Positions 34,735-43,632 of a stretch of 64,000 bases of DNA are shown here, piece after piece. The notes under the pieces were generated by a model. It did not search any database, was not told the DNA's origin, and saw nothing but the letters and a program-made list of their open reading frames with translations. This stretch comes from Lachnospiraceae bacterium. GTDB taxonomy: Bacteria; Bacillota; Clostridia; Lachnospirales; Lachnospiraceae. A program made the position numbers and the translations under genes. The stretch is from contig JAIKZI010000075.1 in the NCBI GenBank assembly GCA_024682375.1, positions 1-64,000 on the forward strand, given 5' to 3'. Each line of letters begins with the position of its first letter. Position 1 is the first letter of the stretch.

Positions 34735-34757
34735 ACAAATTCCCCGCTTTGCTAATG

Positions 34758-34786
34758 TGAATATGATTTTAAACACTTTTTTCCAA
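34758..34786 (-). promoter_or_regulatory. Candidate promoter of the Tad-like operon
   Basis: On the minus strand TTGGAA (34781-34786), 17 bases, TATTCA (34758-34763). Leader would be about 70 bases. Moderate match only. Confidence 0.4.
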
Positions 34787-34832
34787 AAGAGAGTAAAGAG
34801 AATCTTAAATAATTTTCGAATATAAAATTTAA

Positions 34833-34876
34833 AATAAAAAAATAGAAACTGGATTTTTAAGAATCCAGTTCCTATT
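34833..34876 (-). terminator. Terminator of the coaX-mrp transcript
   Basis: AATAG-A-AACTGGATT (34841-34855) pairs with AATCCAGTT-C-CTATT (34862-34876), one mismatch. A T-rich run follows on minus. It separates mrp from the Tad-like operon. Confidence 0.75.
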
Positions 34877-34948
34877 TTTAAGGAAGCTTCAAATAAACGC
34901 ATTTATACGGTTTATTATCACTTCATAATTATTAAATTTCGTTCTATT

Positions 34949-35731
34949 CTAATCTTCGATTTTTGAAACTATTTTTTCAAAATCATCTGATTCAAACTCA
35001 TCCATTCTTCCCTCATCACACATCTTTGCGAAATCAGGATTGATTGGGAGTTTCGCAAGGACTTCAATATTTGATTCCTTTGCGATTTCATCAATATGGC
35101 TTTCTCCAAATGGGAACATCTTTTTTCCACAATCAGAACATTCCATATAACTATAATTCTCTACAACACCTAGCACCTTCACGTCCATCTTCTTGGCCAT
35201 GTTTACAGCCTTCTTAACGATTAGAGAAACCAGATCCTGTGGAGATGTGACGATTACAATTCCATCGAGTGGAAGTGACTGGAATACAGTAAGCGGAACA
35301 TCACCTGTTCCTGGTGGCATATCTACTAATAAATAATCTAAATCTCCCCAAATGACATCTGTCCAGAACTGCTTTACAGTTCCAGCGATAACAGGGCCTC
35401 TCCATACGACAGGATCGTCCTCATTATCTAACAGAAGATTAATCGACATCACCTTTATATCACCCTTTGATTCTACAGGATATGCACCATCCGGAGTCGC
35501 TGCAGCTGGACCTTTTACACCAAACATCTTTGGAATAGATGGTCCTGTGATATCAGCATCCAAAATTCCAACGCTATATCCTTTCTTTCTAAGACTGACT
35601 GCAAGTGATGATGTAACAGAAGATTTTCCTACTCCACCTTTTCCACTTACTACTCCAATTACATGTTTAATATTACTAAGCTCATTTCCCTTAATCTGGA
35701 AGTTTGGCTTAGGTGGTTCCATATGTGCCAT
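34949..35731 (-). CDS. mrp: Mrp/NBP35-family P-loop ATPase
   Basis: A 260-residue iron-sulfur carrier of the Mrp/ApbC family. Deviant Walker A GKGGVGKSSVTSSLA at about 30-44, LDADITGPSIPKMFG, Walker B LLVDMPPGTGD and a C-terminal CxxC (MECSDCGKKMFPFG) that binds a bridging Fe-S cluster. It likely helps deliver clusters made by the suf system at 44445-49294. It lies 23 bases after coaX and is followed by a terminator. The N-terminal DUF59 domain of long Mrp proteins is missing, as in many clostridia. Confidence 0.92.
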   Translation of the reverse strand: MAHMEPPKPNFQIKGNELSNIKHVIGVVSGKGGVGKSSVTSSLAVSLRKKGYSVGILDADITGPSIPKMFGVKGPAAATPDGAYPVESKGDIKVMSINLLLDNEDDPVVWRGPVIAGTVKQFWTDVIWGDLDYLLVDMPPGTGDVPLTVFQSLPLDGIVIVTSPQDLVSLIVKKAVNMAKKMDVKVLGVVENYSYMECSDCGKKMFPFGESHIDEIAKESNIEVLAKLPINPDFAKMCDEGRMDEFESDDFEKIVSKIED

Positions 35732-35754
35732 CTTAAGCGCCTCCTTTTTTAGTA

Positions 35755-36522
35755 TTACCTATTTTTCTTCCAAATGATATCCAATCCATTTAGAAGCAAT
35801 TCTTCATCGTCTATAAGTTCATGTTTACAATATGGACTAACCATAGGTCCCATACCGCCTGTACAAACTATAGATGCTGCTTTTCCCATCTCATCTTCTA
35901 AAGCTGAGATAATTCCATCTATAGCTCCGGCAGTTCCATACACAATACCTGATCTAATACAATCAACTGTATTCTTTGCAACTGCATTCTTTGGAACGCT
36001 TACTTCTATAGCTGGAAGTAAAGATGTTCCCTGAGTCAAGGCATTTAGAGAAGTTCCAAGTCCCGGATAAATAGCTCCTCCTTTAAACTCTTTGCCTTCA
36101 CCGAGTACTGTTACTGTAGTAGCTGTACCCATGTCTATAATAATACAAGGAAGTGGATACTTCTCTGCTGCTGCAACTGCTGTAGAAACCAGATCGGCAC
36201 CCAATGTTCCCGGATCATCAATTCCAATTTTAATTCCTGTCTTAATTCCAGGTCCTACTACAAGAACCTCTACGTCTGCGATTAGCTCGACAGCTTTTTT
36301 CAAAAGACTTGTTACGACAGGTACTACAGATGAAATAACAGCTCCATCTAAATCAGATGGTTTTATCTGCGATAGTCCTAGGATTTCCTTGAACTTAATT
36401 GCAAAACCATATTCTGTTTCTTTTCTATCTGTAGGGATTCGTAAGAGTGGTTTTAAAACTTTTCCATCATCTATACAACCAAAAGTTATATGCGTATTTC
36501 CTACGTCAATTCCTAGTATCAT
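35755..36522 (-). CDS. coaX: Type III pantothenate kinase
   Basis: A 255-residue acetate/sugar-kinase fold enzyme that phosphorylates pantothenate, the first step of CoA synthesis. Phosphate loop ILGIDVGNTHITFG at the start, GADLVSTAVAAAEKYP at about 107-122, IDMGTATTVTVLG at about 128-140 and GAIYPGLGTSL are the hallmarks. Length is normal. The gene lies beside an ECF transporter S-component, upstream on the same strand (35 bases), which suggests that pantothenate is its cargo. Confidence 0.95.
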   Translation of the reverse strand: MILGIDVGNTHITFGCIDDGKVLKPLLRIPTDRKETEYGFAIKFKEILGLSQIKPSDLDGAVISSVVPVVTSLLKKAVELIADVEVLVVGPGIKTGIKIGIDDPGTLGADLVSTAVAAAEKYPLPCIIIDMGTATTVTVLGEGKEFKGGAIYPGLGTSLNALTQGTSLLPAIEVSVPKNAVAKNTVDCIRSGIVYGTAGAIDGIISALEDEMGKAASIVCTGGMGPMVSPYCKHELIDDEELLLNGLDIIWKKNR

Positions 36523-36557
36523 ATTATTCTCCCAAAAGCCAATACTCTAACTTCCGA

Positions 36558-37169
36558 TTAGTTTGAACGGCTTGCTCTAGTAACGATTTTAATAATCTGA
36601 AGTACCACTGGTGTAAGTACAACTGTGATAACCAACTCTGATACGAAGTTTACTGTGATCATAGAAACAAGTGTAACAAATACTGCTTTAACACCAGAAA
36701 TCTTATATGCGTCTTCCATAAGACCTGTAAATACAAAGCATACCATGAGTACATAGATTCCAGTATTTACTATTGGGCAAAGAACTGTTCCGATAATTGC
36801 ACCGAGAGTTCCTTTTTTCATACCAACAAATGCCTTATATACGATTCCGCATACGAAGCCGGCCAGGATTCCTTTTCCCAGGCAAGTGATAATTGTAGCT
36901 GGAGCATTATACTGAAGCATAAGCATACTTGCAGGATCTAATCCTCCGAGAATCATACCGATTACAACAACCCCAAACACTGCTCCTAAGAACGCTCCTG
37001 CAGATGGTCCATAGATGATAGCACCAATTGCGATTGGAATTAGAACTAGAGAAATTGGAACTGGTCCAATATGTAGTCCAAATGTTGAAATCAACTGAAG
37101 TACGATTACTACTGCGGCCAATACACCTGTACCGACCATTTTCTGTGTCTTTGTAAAACTATTATTCAT
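36558..37169 (-). CDS. panT: ECF transporter S-component, probably for pantothenate
   Basis: A 203-residue membrane protein with six helices and the Ala/Gly-rich pattern of ECF substrate-binding S-components (FGLHIGPVPISLVLIPIAIG). It binds a vitamin and works with a shared EcfA-A'-T energising module that is not in the window. Pantothenate is inferred from the adjacent coaX. The ATG at 37169 has AGGAGG 6 bases ahead; the longer frame to 37253 is rejected. The leader contains a GGCC hairpin (37198-37212). Confidence 0.8.
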   Translation of the reverse strand: MNNSFTKTQKMVGTGVLAAVVIVLQLISTFGLHIGPVPISLVLIPIAIGAIIYGPSAGAFLGAVFGVVVIGMILGGLDPASMLMLQYNAPATIITCLGKGILAGFVCGIVYKAFVGMKKGTLGAIIGTVLCPIVNTGIYVLMVCFVFTGLMEDAYKISGVKAVFVTLVSMITVNFVSELVITVVLTPVVLQIIKIVTRASRSN

Positions 37170-37336
37170 TTTATCCTCCTGCTGCTGTTTCCTCAAAGGC
37201 CACCCTGGCCTCCTCTTGGAATATAGCGCAATTCCTATTATACATTTTTTCAATGAAAATAGTGTATTTATACGTGTACGATTTGGGTATAAATCACGAC
37301 ACTTTTTTCCTAAAATCTATTATATTTTTGCAAGAA

Positions 37337-37368
37337 AAAAAGTGTTGTCACATAGGCAACACTTTTTT
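37337..37368 (-). terminator. Terminator of the PilZ gene
   Basis: AAAGTGTTG (37339-37347) pairs with CAACACTTT (37357-37365), with A/T tracts on both sides; minus strand runs into T7. Confidence 0.8.
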
Positions 37369-37374
37369 AAATAA

Positions 37375-38031
37375 TCAATAATTAAATTCTCTATCCGACA
37401 TCTTCTTTAAGAAAATGTATAAGGATATATCTTTTGGCATATCTACTATTTTACAACCATACAATTTCTTATCACCTTCAGAAACGATTCTCACAATCTT
37501 GGCATTGAAGGCAAATTCGAAATCTTCATCACTCACGGAATCCGAAAAAGTGATTTTCTGTTGCATCCTCTTGAAATCAATACTTTTCTCAGCGATAAAC
37601 CCGATACCTTTTTCGCTGATATCCTTTATCGTGATATTCTCTCTGGTTTTCGAAGCCAGATCCGTAGCATTTCCGCTTACACCGATTGGAATTCTCTCTT
37701 CCGATCTTCTATCACTTTCTCTAGAATCGCGGGAAAAAGACCTCACCTTGCAAGCATAATAATGCTCTCCATCATAAGGGACAGACTGTAAATCCACCGA
37801 TTTCCAACCGACACGTTTTTTAGTGTCCGATTCAATCGCATAAAGATTAAAAGTAAAAGTCTTTGTCATATTGTCATTTATAGTGATTTCATTGCCATTT
37901 GTAACATAAGGCAATAAAAGTACACCAGCCGATGACTTCCCTTTTACTTTTGAGGGGATTGAAAAGCTCTTGTCTCCCCAAATAATTTCAATTTCAACTT
38001 CCTGATTATCCTCTAAATCCTGTAATGTCAT
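37375..38031 (-). CDS. PilZ-domain c-di-GMP effector (YcgR-like)
   Basis: A 218-residue protein. Residues 1-100 resemble the YcgR N-terminal domain; about 105-210 is PilZ. The c-di-GMP motif is visible as RRSEER (RxxxR) near 108-113 and DISEKGIGF ((D/N)xSxxG) near 138-146, so binding is expected. Such proteins link c-di-GMP to motility, pili or exopolysaccharide. The GGDEF-EAL protein at 10050-12677 may supply the signal, and the Tad-like operon 2.6 kb away is a possible output; these links are inference. Confidence 0.88.
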   Translation of the reverse strand: MTLQDLEDNQEVEIEIIWGDKSFSIPSKVKGKSSAGVLLLPYVTNGNEITINDNMTKTFTFNLYAIESDTKKRVGWKSVDLQSVPYDGEHYYACKVRSFSRDSRESDRRSEERIPIGVSGNATDLASKTRENITIKDISEKGIGFIAEKSIDFKRMQQKITFSDSVSDEDFEFAFNAKIVRIVSEGDKKLYGCKIVDMPKDISLYIFLKKMSDREFNY

Positions 38032-38076
38032 ATTTTATCCCCTATAAAATCATCACCACAAGTTTATCTAGTCTAA

Positions 38077-39531
38077 TTATAACACGTTGAAAAATGTATG
38101 ACCCTTTAAAGTAAATTGATCTGCTATAGTTTTTTTTGCCATCCATCCTCGTCTGCTACTTTCTAACGCAGCAGGAGTCATAAAGAATAACTGATTCATA
38201 GCTCCAAATGGACAATGATATCTCTGTCCATTATATGTTGCCTGCGCTGCTGATCTGGCATTAGCACTCACTGCAGATGGATTAGACAAATAATATTGTA
38301 GAACTGTCATATTTAATTCTACATATCCACCATTCCGTCGTACTACCATCTTTCTGGTAACCGGTTCAAATTGGTTATTCGCATATACTACACCAGTAAT
38401 TGTTCCCGGAAATTGTCTATCAAAGACACGATTCATAATAACTGAACCAACAGCAAACATTCCATCATATCCCTGATTTCCTGCCTCAGCCTGTATTATA
38501 GCAGCAAGTAGATTTAACTCTGAAGGATTATTATAAGCCCTTCCTTCAGAAGTAGCTATATGTGAAGCATTATCAGCTTCCTGTCTAGCTTCATCAGCTT
38601 CTCTCTGCTTCTGATCTGCATCGGCATCGCCTCTTTGCTTTGCTTCATCAGCTTCTTTCTGTTTCTGATTTGCAATCGCTTCAGCTTCAGCCTTCTCTCT
38701 AGCCTTTTCTTCAGCAAATCTCTGCATAGCAGCTTCATTTGCTGCCTGAACTCTAGCTTCAATAGCCTGAGTTTCAGCCTTATAACCAGAAATCTGTTTA
38801 TCGATTTCATCTATATTGGCCTGCTGCATATCCACGGCTTCTGAACTCTTTATAAGTTCTGCCTGAGCTCCCTGAAGTTCTGTATTAAGTTCTGACTGCT
38901 TCGCTGTCAAAACTTCTTGATAAGAAGCTAAATCCTTCTGCTTCTGAGCTAGTTCCTTTGACTTGGTTTTTATAGTTGTCTGAATCTCTTTATAAGATTC
39001 AATCAAATCATTATCATACTTTGCAATAGCCATCGCATATTCGGCTCTTGTCAAAAATTCTGATATCGATCCGCTGGAAAAAAGTATAGTAACCAAATTA
39101 TCCGTGAGCGAATTCTCATACATATAAGCTAATTGAGATTTAAGAGCCTTGTATTGCTTCTTTTCATTCTCGCTTGCTTCTTCTAATTCATTTGATAACT
39201 TGGAAATATCTTCAGATGTCTTTACTACATCATTCTTTGCCTTATCAAGTTCTGCTTCAACATTTGAAATATTTCCATTTATAGTATTTACTTTTCCCTG
39301 GGCCTGGTTTTTATTCTTCTTCAAGTCCTTAAGTGTGCTGTTTTGGTTTTTCTTTTCGGAATTAAGCTTTTCCTGCTTTTCATTGAGTTCATTTATTTTC
39401 TTCTGATCTTCTGAAGTTTTTGCATAACTCAATGTAGGCACAGACATACTGAAGATAAGCGCCAAAGAAAGCGCCCTAAATCCACTTCTATAATTCCTAC
39501 GGAAAGCTTTTTTCAATTTCTGTCTAACCAT
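38077..39531 (-). CDS. Secreted coiled-coil protein with SleB-type cell wall hydrolase domain
   Basis: A 484-residue exported protein. A signal peptide ends near TLSYAKTS (about residue 40). Two long coiled coils follow (about 41-130 and 180-330), of the CwlO/PcsB type that FtsEX controls. A charged repeat KQKEADEAKQRGDADADQ, then KQREADEARQ, lies near 290-320. Residues 338-484 are a Hydrolase_2 (SleB-like) domain: LLAAIIQAEAGNQGYDGMFA with the catalytic Glu, VGSVIMNRV, and CPFGAMNQLFF. It would cut peptidoglycan in vegetative cells or at sporulation; the coiled coils suggest divisome-linked control. Confidence 0.85.
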   Translation of the reverse strand: MVRQKLKKAFRRNYRSGFRALSLALIFSMSVPTLSYAKTSEDQKKINELNEKQEKLNSEKKNQNSTLKDLKKNKNQAQGKVNTINGNISNVEAELDKAKNDVVKTSEDISKLSNELEEASENEKKQYKALKSQLAYMYENSLTDNLVTILFSSGSISEFLTRAEYAMAIAKYDNDLIESYKEIQTTIKTKSKELAQKQKDLASYQEVLTAKQSELNTELQGAQAELIKSSEAVDMQQANIDEIDKQISGYKAETQAIEARVQAANEAAMQRFAEEKAREKAEAEAIANQKQKEADEAKQRGDADADQKQREADEARQEADNASHIATSEGRAYNNPSELNLLAAIIQAEAGNQGYDGMFAVGSVIMNRVFDRQFPGTITGVVYANNQFEPVTRKMVVRRNGGYVELNMTVLQYYLSNPSAVSANARSAAQATYNGQRYHCPFGAMNQLFFMTPAALESSRRGWMAKKTIADQFTLKGHTFFNVL

Positions 39532-39551
39532 GTATTACCCTGATATAAAAA

Positions 39552-40040
39552 TTACTTATGTCTATAATTGATATAATGATAGATTATATCATAATATGTC
39601 TGTTCCTCAGATTCTGAATCAACATACCATTCCTCATCATTATCAAGATTTGGAAAATATCTATCTGCATCATATTCAAAATCAACTTTTGTGACAAGTA
39701 CTTCATCACAAATTGGAACCAACTGTTTATAAAGACTATCTCCACCAATTAAATAAATTTCTTTAGATTCGTAGTCTTTTAAAATCTCTTTTAATTCATC
39801 TAAAGAATGAGCAACTACAACATTCTTCATTTCAAAATTCTGATTATGAGTAAGAACTATATTCACCCTGTCAGGCAGTGGTTTTCCACCTGGAAAGCTC
39901 TCTAGTGTCTTTCTACCCATAACAATTACATTTCCCGTGGTAAAGGCTCTAAATCTCTTCATATCGTCCGGAATTCTGACGAGAAGATCATTATTCTTAC
40001 CAATAGCCCAATTATTATCTACACAAACAATTGCTTTCAT
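39552..40040 (-). CDS. folA: Dihydrofolate reductase
   Basis: A 162-residue enzyme reducing dihydrofolate to tetrahydrofolate with NADPH. Seen: VDNNWAIGKNNDLLVRIPDD with the catalytic Asp, FTTGNVIVMGRKTLESF, and YLIGGDSLYKQL for NADPH. The start at 40040 has GAAAGGAAAT ahead of it and fits the family; the longer frame to 40103 overlaps the end of thyA and is not needed. It lies 19 bases after thyA, the common Firmicutes pair that recycles the folate oxidised by thymidylate synthase. Confidence 0.96.
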   Translation of the reverse strand: MKAIVCVDNNWAIGKNNDLLVRIPDDMKRFRAFTTGNVIVMGRKTLESFPGGKPLPDRVNIVLTHNQNFEMKNVVVAHSLDELKEILKDYESKEIYLIGGDSLYKQLVPICDEVLVTKVDFEYDADRYFPNLDNDEEWYVDSESEEQTYYDIIYHYINYRHK

Positions 40041-40059
40041 ATATTTCCTTTCAAAGAAA

Positions 40060-40986
40060 TTAGATTGCCACAGGTATATCTCTAATCTGTGGTTCTGTTT
40101 CATAATCGATTAGTTTGATATCATCCTCTGTGAAATCGTAGAAATCCTTGATTTCAGGATTGATCCATAATTTAGGAGCCGGATGAGTAGGTCTTTCAAT
40201 CATTTCTTTGATGATTGGAATATGTCTATCATAGATATGAGCATCTCCAATTACATGGACAAATTCACCAACCTGCATATCACATACCTGTGCAAGCATA
40301 TGTACAAGTACAGAGTACTGAGCTACATTCCAGTTATTAGCAGTGAGCATATCCTGTGAACGCTGATTCAAAATTGCATTCAATGTAAGCTTTCCTGTTT
40401 CTTTATCAGCTGTTACATTGAAAGTCATGCTATATGCACATGGATATAGATTCATCTCAGCCAAATCATTAAAAGCATACATACTTGTAAGAATTCTTCT
40501 ACTGAAAGGCTGGTTCTTTAAATCATAAATAACCTTATCGACCTGATCCATAGTCCACTGCTGTCTATCTTCATCAAAGATAGCATGCTCTAAATATCTA
40601 TCGCCAAAAGCATTCTTTAGGCCTTCCTCGTTTACATCTTTGAAATGATGCTTCACACTCATCTGGTAGCCATATGCTTTTCCGATAGTTCCTTCTTCAT
40701 CAGCCCACTCATCCCAGATAGATGATTTAAGGTTATGAATATCATTTGACTTCTTCTGCCAAATCCAAAGCATCTCATTAGTACAACTCTTTATAGCAGT
40801 TCTTCTAAGTGTGATTGCCGGAAACTCTTTAGAAAGGTCATATCTATTTATAAGGCCAAACTTCTTTATCGTATAAGCAGAAGTTCCATCTGGCCAATGT
40901 GGACGAACTTTCTCACCTTCTGTACTGGTTCCATTCTCTAATATATCTTTTACGTTTTCAATAAACAGTTCATCTGCACGACTCAT
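40060..40986 (-). CDS. thyA: Thymidylate synthase
   Basis: A 308-residue ThyA making dTMP from dUMP and methylene-tetrahydrofolate. The catalytic cysteine lies in NLYPCAYSMTFNV; QRSQDMLTANNWNVAQYS and the C-terminal PVAI (folate-closing) are present. An N-terminal dUMP-phosphate Arg is in AITLRRTAIKSC. Length matches the longer clostridial ThyA form. GGAGG precedes the ATG. It is followed by folA in one operon driven by a TTGTTA/TACAAT promoter. Confidence 0.96.
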   Translation of the reverse strand: MSRADELFIENVKDILENGTSTEGEKVRPHWPDGTSAYTIKKFGLINRYDLSKEFPAITLRRTAIKSCTNEMLWIWQKKSNDIHNLKSSIWDEWADEEGTIGKAYGYQMSVKHHFKDVNEEGLKNAFGDRYLEHAIFDEDRQQWTMDQVDKVIYDLKNQPFSRRILTSMYAFNDLAEMNLYPCAYSMTFNVTADKETGKLTLNAILNQRSQDMLTANNWNVAQYSVLVHMLAQVCDMQVGEFVHVIGDAHIYDRHIPIIKEMIERPTHPAPKLWINPEIKDFYDFTEDDIKLIDYETEPQIRDIPVAI

Positions 40987-41018
40987 GTATGATCCTCCAT
41001 TTTTACCTAGTTTTATAT

Positions 41019-41047
41019 ATTGTACTAAAAATGCGAAAAAGTAACAA
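41019..41047 (-). promoter_or_regulatory. Promoter of thyA-folA
   Basis: On the minus strand TTGTTA (41042-41047), 17 bases, TACAAT (41019-41024), about 30 bases ahead of the thyA ATG. Confidence 0.65.
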
Positions 41048-41078
41048 TATGCCGAAAGACTTGTTAATCTTTATATAA

Positions 41079-41107
41079 CAAAAAAGCACTTCCTAAAGAA
41101 GTGCTTT
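41079..41107 (-). terminator. Terminator of tRNA-Gly
   Basis: AAAGCACTTC (41083-41092) pairs with GAAGTGCTTT (41098-41107) around CTAAA; the minus strand continues into TTTTTTG. Confidence 0.85.
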
Positions 41108-41114
41108 AAATTAG

Positions 41115-41187
<73 letters not shown>

Positions 41188-41234
41188 ATATTTTGTTTTC
41201 GTCGTTTGCTTTCCTGTCGCTCGCGACGCATTTT

Positions 41235-41263
41235 ATAATACAGAAATGCGCCACGATTGTCAA
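41235..41263 (-). promoter_or_regulatory. Promoter of tRNA-Gly
   Basis: On the minus strand TTGACA (41258-41263), 17 bases, TATTAT (41235-41240), about 48 bases ahead of the tRNA. Confidence 0.75.
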
Positions 41264-41312
41264 CAGTTTTTTTAAAAAAATTTAAAATTTTTTTATTTTT
41301 ATTTTTGTGCCC

Positions 41313-41546
41313 TTAATCCAAGCTAAAATTAGCTAGATCACTGATGTCTGCTTTTATAGTTTTATGATTAGCAATTCTATAATCTGTATATCTTGAATCT
41401 ACAGATACAACAATCCAACCAAGAGCTACCACACAAACGATCGCAACTAAAATCTTAGCAATTCTTGATTTAATCTTTCTCTGCTTAACATCTTTCTTCA
41501 TATTAAGCTTCTGTTCTTTTTTACGTTCTACCTTTTCCTGGCTCAT
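41313..41546 (-). CDS. Hypothetical single-pass membrane protein
   Basis: A 77-residue protein with a very basic N-terminus (KVERKKEQKLNMKKDVKQRK), one transmembrane helix (about 30-48) and a short outside tail ending LANFSLD. The shape is reminiscent of small divisome or membrane-anchor proteins such as FtsL/DivIC-like, but no coiled coil is evident and I would not name it. GGGAGCGG precedes the ATG. It lies alone between the secreted InlB-repeat gene and the tRNA-Gly promoter. Confidence 0.6.
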   Translation of the reverse strand: MSQEKVERKKEQKLNMKKDVKQRKIKSRIAKILVAIVCVVALGWIVVSVDSRYTDYRIANHKTIKADISDLANFSLD

Positions 41547-41644
41547 AAAATCAATCCGCTCCCTTTATAAATAACTATAAATAGTTCAATTTCAACTATT
41601 GTATAGTATCCTAAAGTAGAAATAATTTCAAGAAGGCGACCATC

Positions 41645-43462
41645 CTATAAGCTTATCTTTACAACTCTCTTTGGTTTATTAACATCTATACTTTCAAAAG
41701 CTTTCTTATATTCATTATTCCAATACCAAATAGAATCCTTGGAAAGATTTTTATTCTTATAATTTTCTTTATCTATAAACCTGATATATTGCTGTGCATT
41801 CTTTTCATCCACTATTGGATTCGATGAGACTATATAAACCCAGAATCCCTTCTTAGATATATTTCCGGCGCTATCGCAAACCTCCGCAAAGAGATATACG
41901 CCTCCCTTATCACCTTTTAGGAAAAAATCATCCACTCTAAAATTAGATATTCTAATTTCATCAATCTTTCCGTCTTCTCTATCCTCTGCATAAACTCCTT
42001 CCAAAAGCAGTTCCTCTTTTATATTCTTTCCCTGCTCACTGGTTATATATCTGTCTTTCACATTCTTTAAATCTGCCTGTTCATCCCAGATAGAATATAA
42101 TTCAATAACTACATTTTCTTCATAGGAAAGCCCCATAGAATCAACTAATTTCGAAATAGGGAAATTCAAAATATCCCTTTCTAGAATCCTTGGTAATAAA
42201 TCCGTAGAATTCATAGAATACCCTGTAAGCTTAAACTTGTTGACTCCAAATTCATCTACCGATTCATTCTTAAATTCACACGGAAGAAGCCCCGATTTAG
42301 TGTAGGAAGTAACCTGTTCTTTCATTTCCCCCGTCACTTTTCCATTTCTTCCATCTGAGTCATTTTTGTTATAGCGAATAGTAACCGTATTTTCTTTCCA
42401 GACGGCAGTAAGTTTATACTCTCCTCCATCCTGATCTCTTGTATAGGAAGCCGTAGGCTTATAACTTTCTCCAGATTGACCGCGCCACTCGACAAAGGTA
42501 TATCCTTTTTTCCTAGGAATTATATCTGTAACATTCATAGGCTTTCCGTAGCACTTTAAAGATGGATTTATATAGCCCTCTCCGCCACATAAGTCATACT
42601 TGACCGTATGAACTCCACGTTTTGGAATTTTCTTTGTACTGACAGGACTCACCTTGCCCGTATAGCTTATTGCAGCTACATGGACATAATAGTCCTCACT
42701 GCTACTTACCACACTTTGTTGAAGGTCAGCCGAAAGCTTTCTAGTCGCACCTGAATAATCATTTGAATTAAGTCTCGTCCAAGCATAACTAAAAGGCGTA
42801 TCTCTACTATTTTTATCTACCGTGTAATAAAAACCGCAGATATAATCATCAGCCTTTAAAAACGTATATTCATCCTCGATATATGACTGCCTTCCTGTTT
42901 TCTTATTGATTCCATAGTAATCAAAGGAGTATTTCGTCTTATTCCAATCGCATGAACCAGAAAACTCAACCTTTTCTCCCCATTGACCGTTTATAATAAA
43001 ATTTATATTCGGTCGAAGCGGCGCTGCTCCATCTATAAAATAAGGCGCAAAATCCAAAGTCTTATGAACATCCACCGGACCTACTCTCCTGACATCGCTC
43101 CAGTTATTCAAAAGTGCCGCTCTATCAACCTGCGGAAGATAGACCATTTCGCCATTCGACTTACGGATAAAAGTCTGCAAAATATAATTTCCAGGATCAT
43201 AATTATAGATACCTGTATAACTACAGTTGTATAAGAGTATTCCTATTTTTCCATTTTGATATAAAAGTGTAGAGCCTGTCATAGTTGGATATCTCGGATC
43301 AAATAGATATTGGCTTGTATCGCCATTATCGGTGTAATTCGGCGGCATAATAGATTCAGAGCATAATTGTCCTCCTGAAGCATTTACCTTCGAAAGAAAA
43401 GGAAAATAAAGCGCACCTAGAAGTATCACTGCAGAAAATAATATAGATATTCGTTTCTTCAT
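41645..43462 (-). CDS. Secreted protein with InlB B-repeat-like domain
   Basis: A 605-residue exported protein. Signal peptide about 1-28 (basic start, hydrophobic core, KVNASGG). About 30-280 is a large domain of unknown type with many Tyr and Trp. About 287-355 is a Listeria-Bacteroides (InlB B) repeat: HTVKYDLCGGEG, then GYTFVEWRG, then YKLTAVW. A second, weaker copy may follow near 358-460 and a beta domain near 475-545. No LPxTG or membrane anchor is seen, so it may be shed or bound non-covalently. Its leader shares two blocks and the ribosome site with the Tad-like operon. Confidence 0.8.
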   Translation of the reverse strand: MKKRISILFSAVILLGALYFPFLSKVNASGGQLCSESIMPPNYTDNGDTSQYLFDPRYPTMTGSTLLYQNGKIGILLYNCSYTGIYNYDPGNYILQTFIRKSNGEMVYLPQVDRAALLNNWSDVRRVGPVDVHKTLDFAPYFIDGAAPLRPNINFIINGQWGEKVEFSGSCDWNKTKYSFDYYGINKKTGRQSYIEDEYTFLKADDYICGFYYTVDKNSRDTPFSYAWTRLNSNDYSGATRKLSADLQQSVVSSSEDYYVHVAAISYTGKVSPVSTKKIPKRGVHTVKYDLCGGEGYINPSLKCYGKPMNVTDIIPRKKGYTFVEWRGQSGESYKPTASYTRDQDGGEYKLTAVWKENTVTIRYNKNDSDGRNGKVTGEMKEQVTSYTKSGLLPCEFKNESVDEFGVNKFKLTGYSMNSTDLLPRILERDILNFPISKLVDSMGLSYEENVVIELYSIWDEQADLKNVKDRYITSEQGKNIKEELLLEGVYAEDREDGKIDEIRISNFRVDDFFLKGDKGGVYLFAEVCDSAGNISKKGFWVYIVSSNPIVDEKNAQQYIRFIDKENYKNKNLSKDSIWYWNNEYKKAFESIDVNKPKRVVKISL

Positions 43463-43481
43463 AATAACTCCCTTCCAAAAA

Positions 43482-43525
43482 GGGAGCCTAACCTAACTTC
43501 AAGTGAAGTCATATAACAATCCAAA
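43482..43525 (-). promoter_or_regulatory. Leader element shared with the Tad-like operon
   Basis: On the minus strand TTTGGATTGTTATAT (43511-43525), a 19-base insert with the small palindrome ACTTCAAGTGAAGT, then TTAGGCTCCC (43482-43491). It is the counterpart of the element at 34711-34734. A TATAAT-like box (43529-43534 region) lies just upstream. Confidence 0.4.
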
Positions 43526-43583
43526 ATCATTATATAATGATTTTAGAAAAAATCTTTTTAAACTTTCATAAATTTTATACGTC

Positions 43584-43617
43584 AAAAAAGCACTGACTTT
43601 TTTCCAAAGCCAGTGCC
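43584..43617 (-). terminator. Terminator of the suf-HAD transcript
   Basis: GCACTGACTTT (43590-43600) pairs with AAAGCCAGTGC (43606-43616) with one mismatch; minus strand runs into TTTTTT. Confidence 0.8.
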
Positions 43618-43632
43618 AATAATTATGTAAAA

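Noticed and set aside
34740..34760. Possible c-di-GMP riboswitch (GCAAAGC) before the Tad-like operon
   Set aside because: The short match is not joined by the GGCAAACC and GGTAGC parts of the GEMM-I consensus or by the GEMM-II core.
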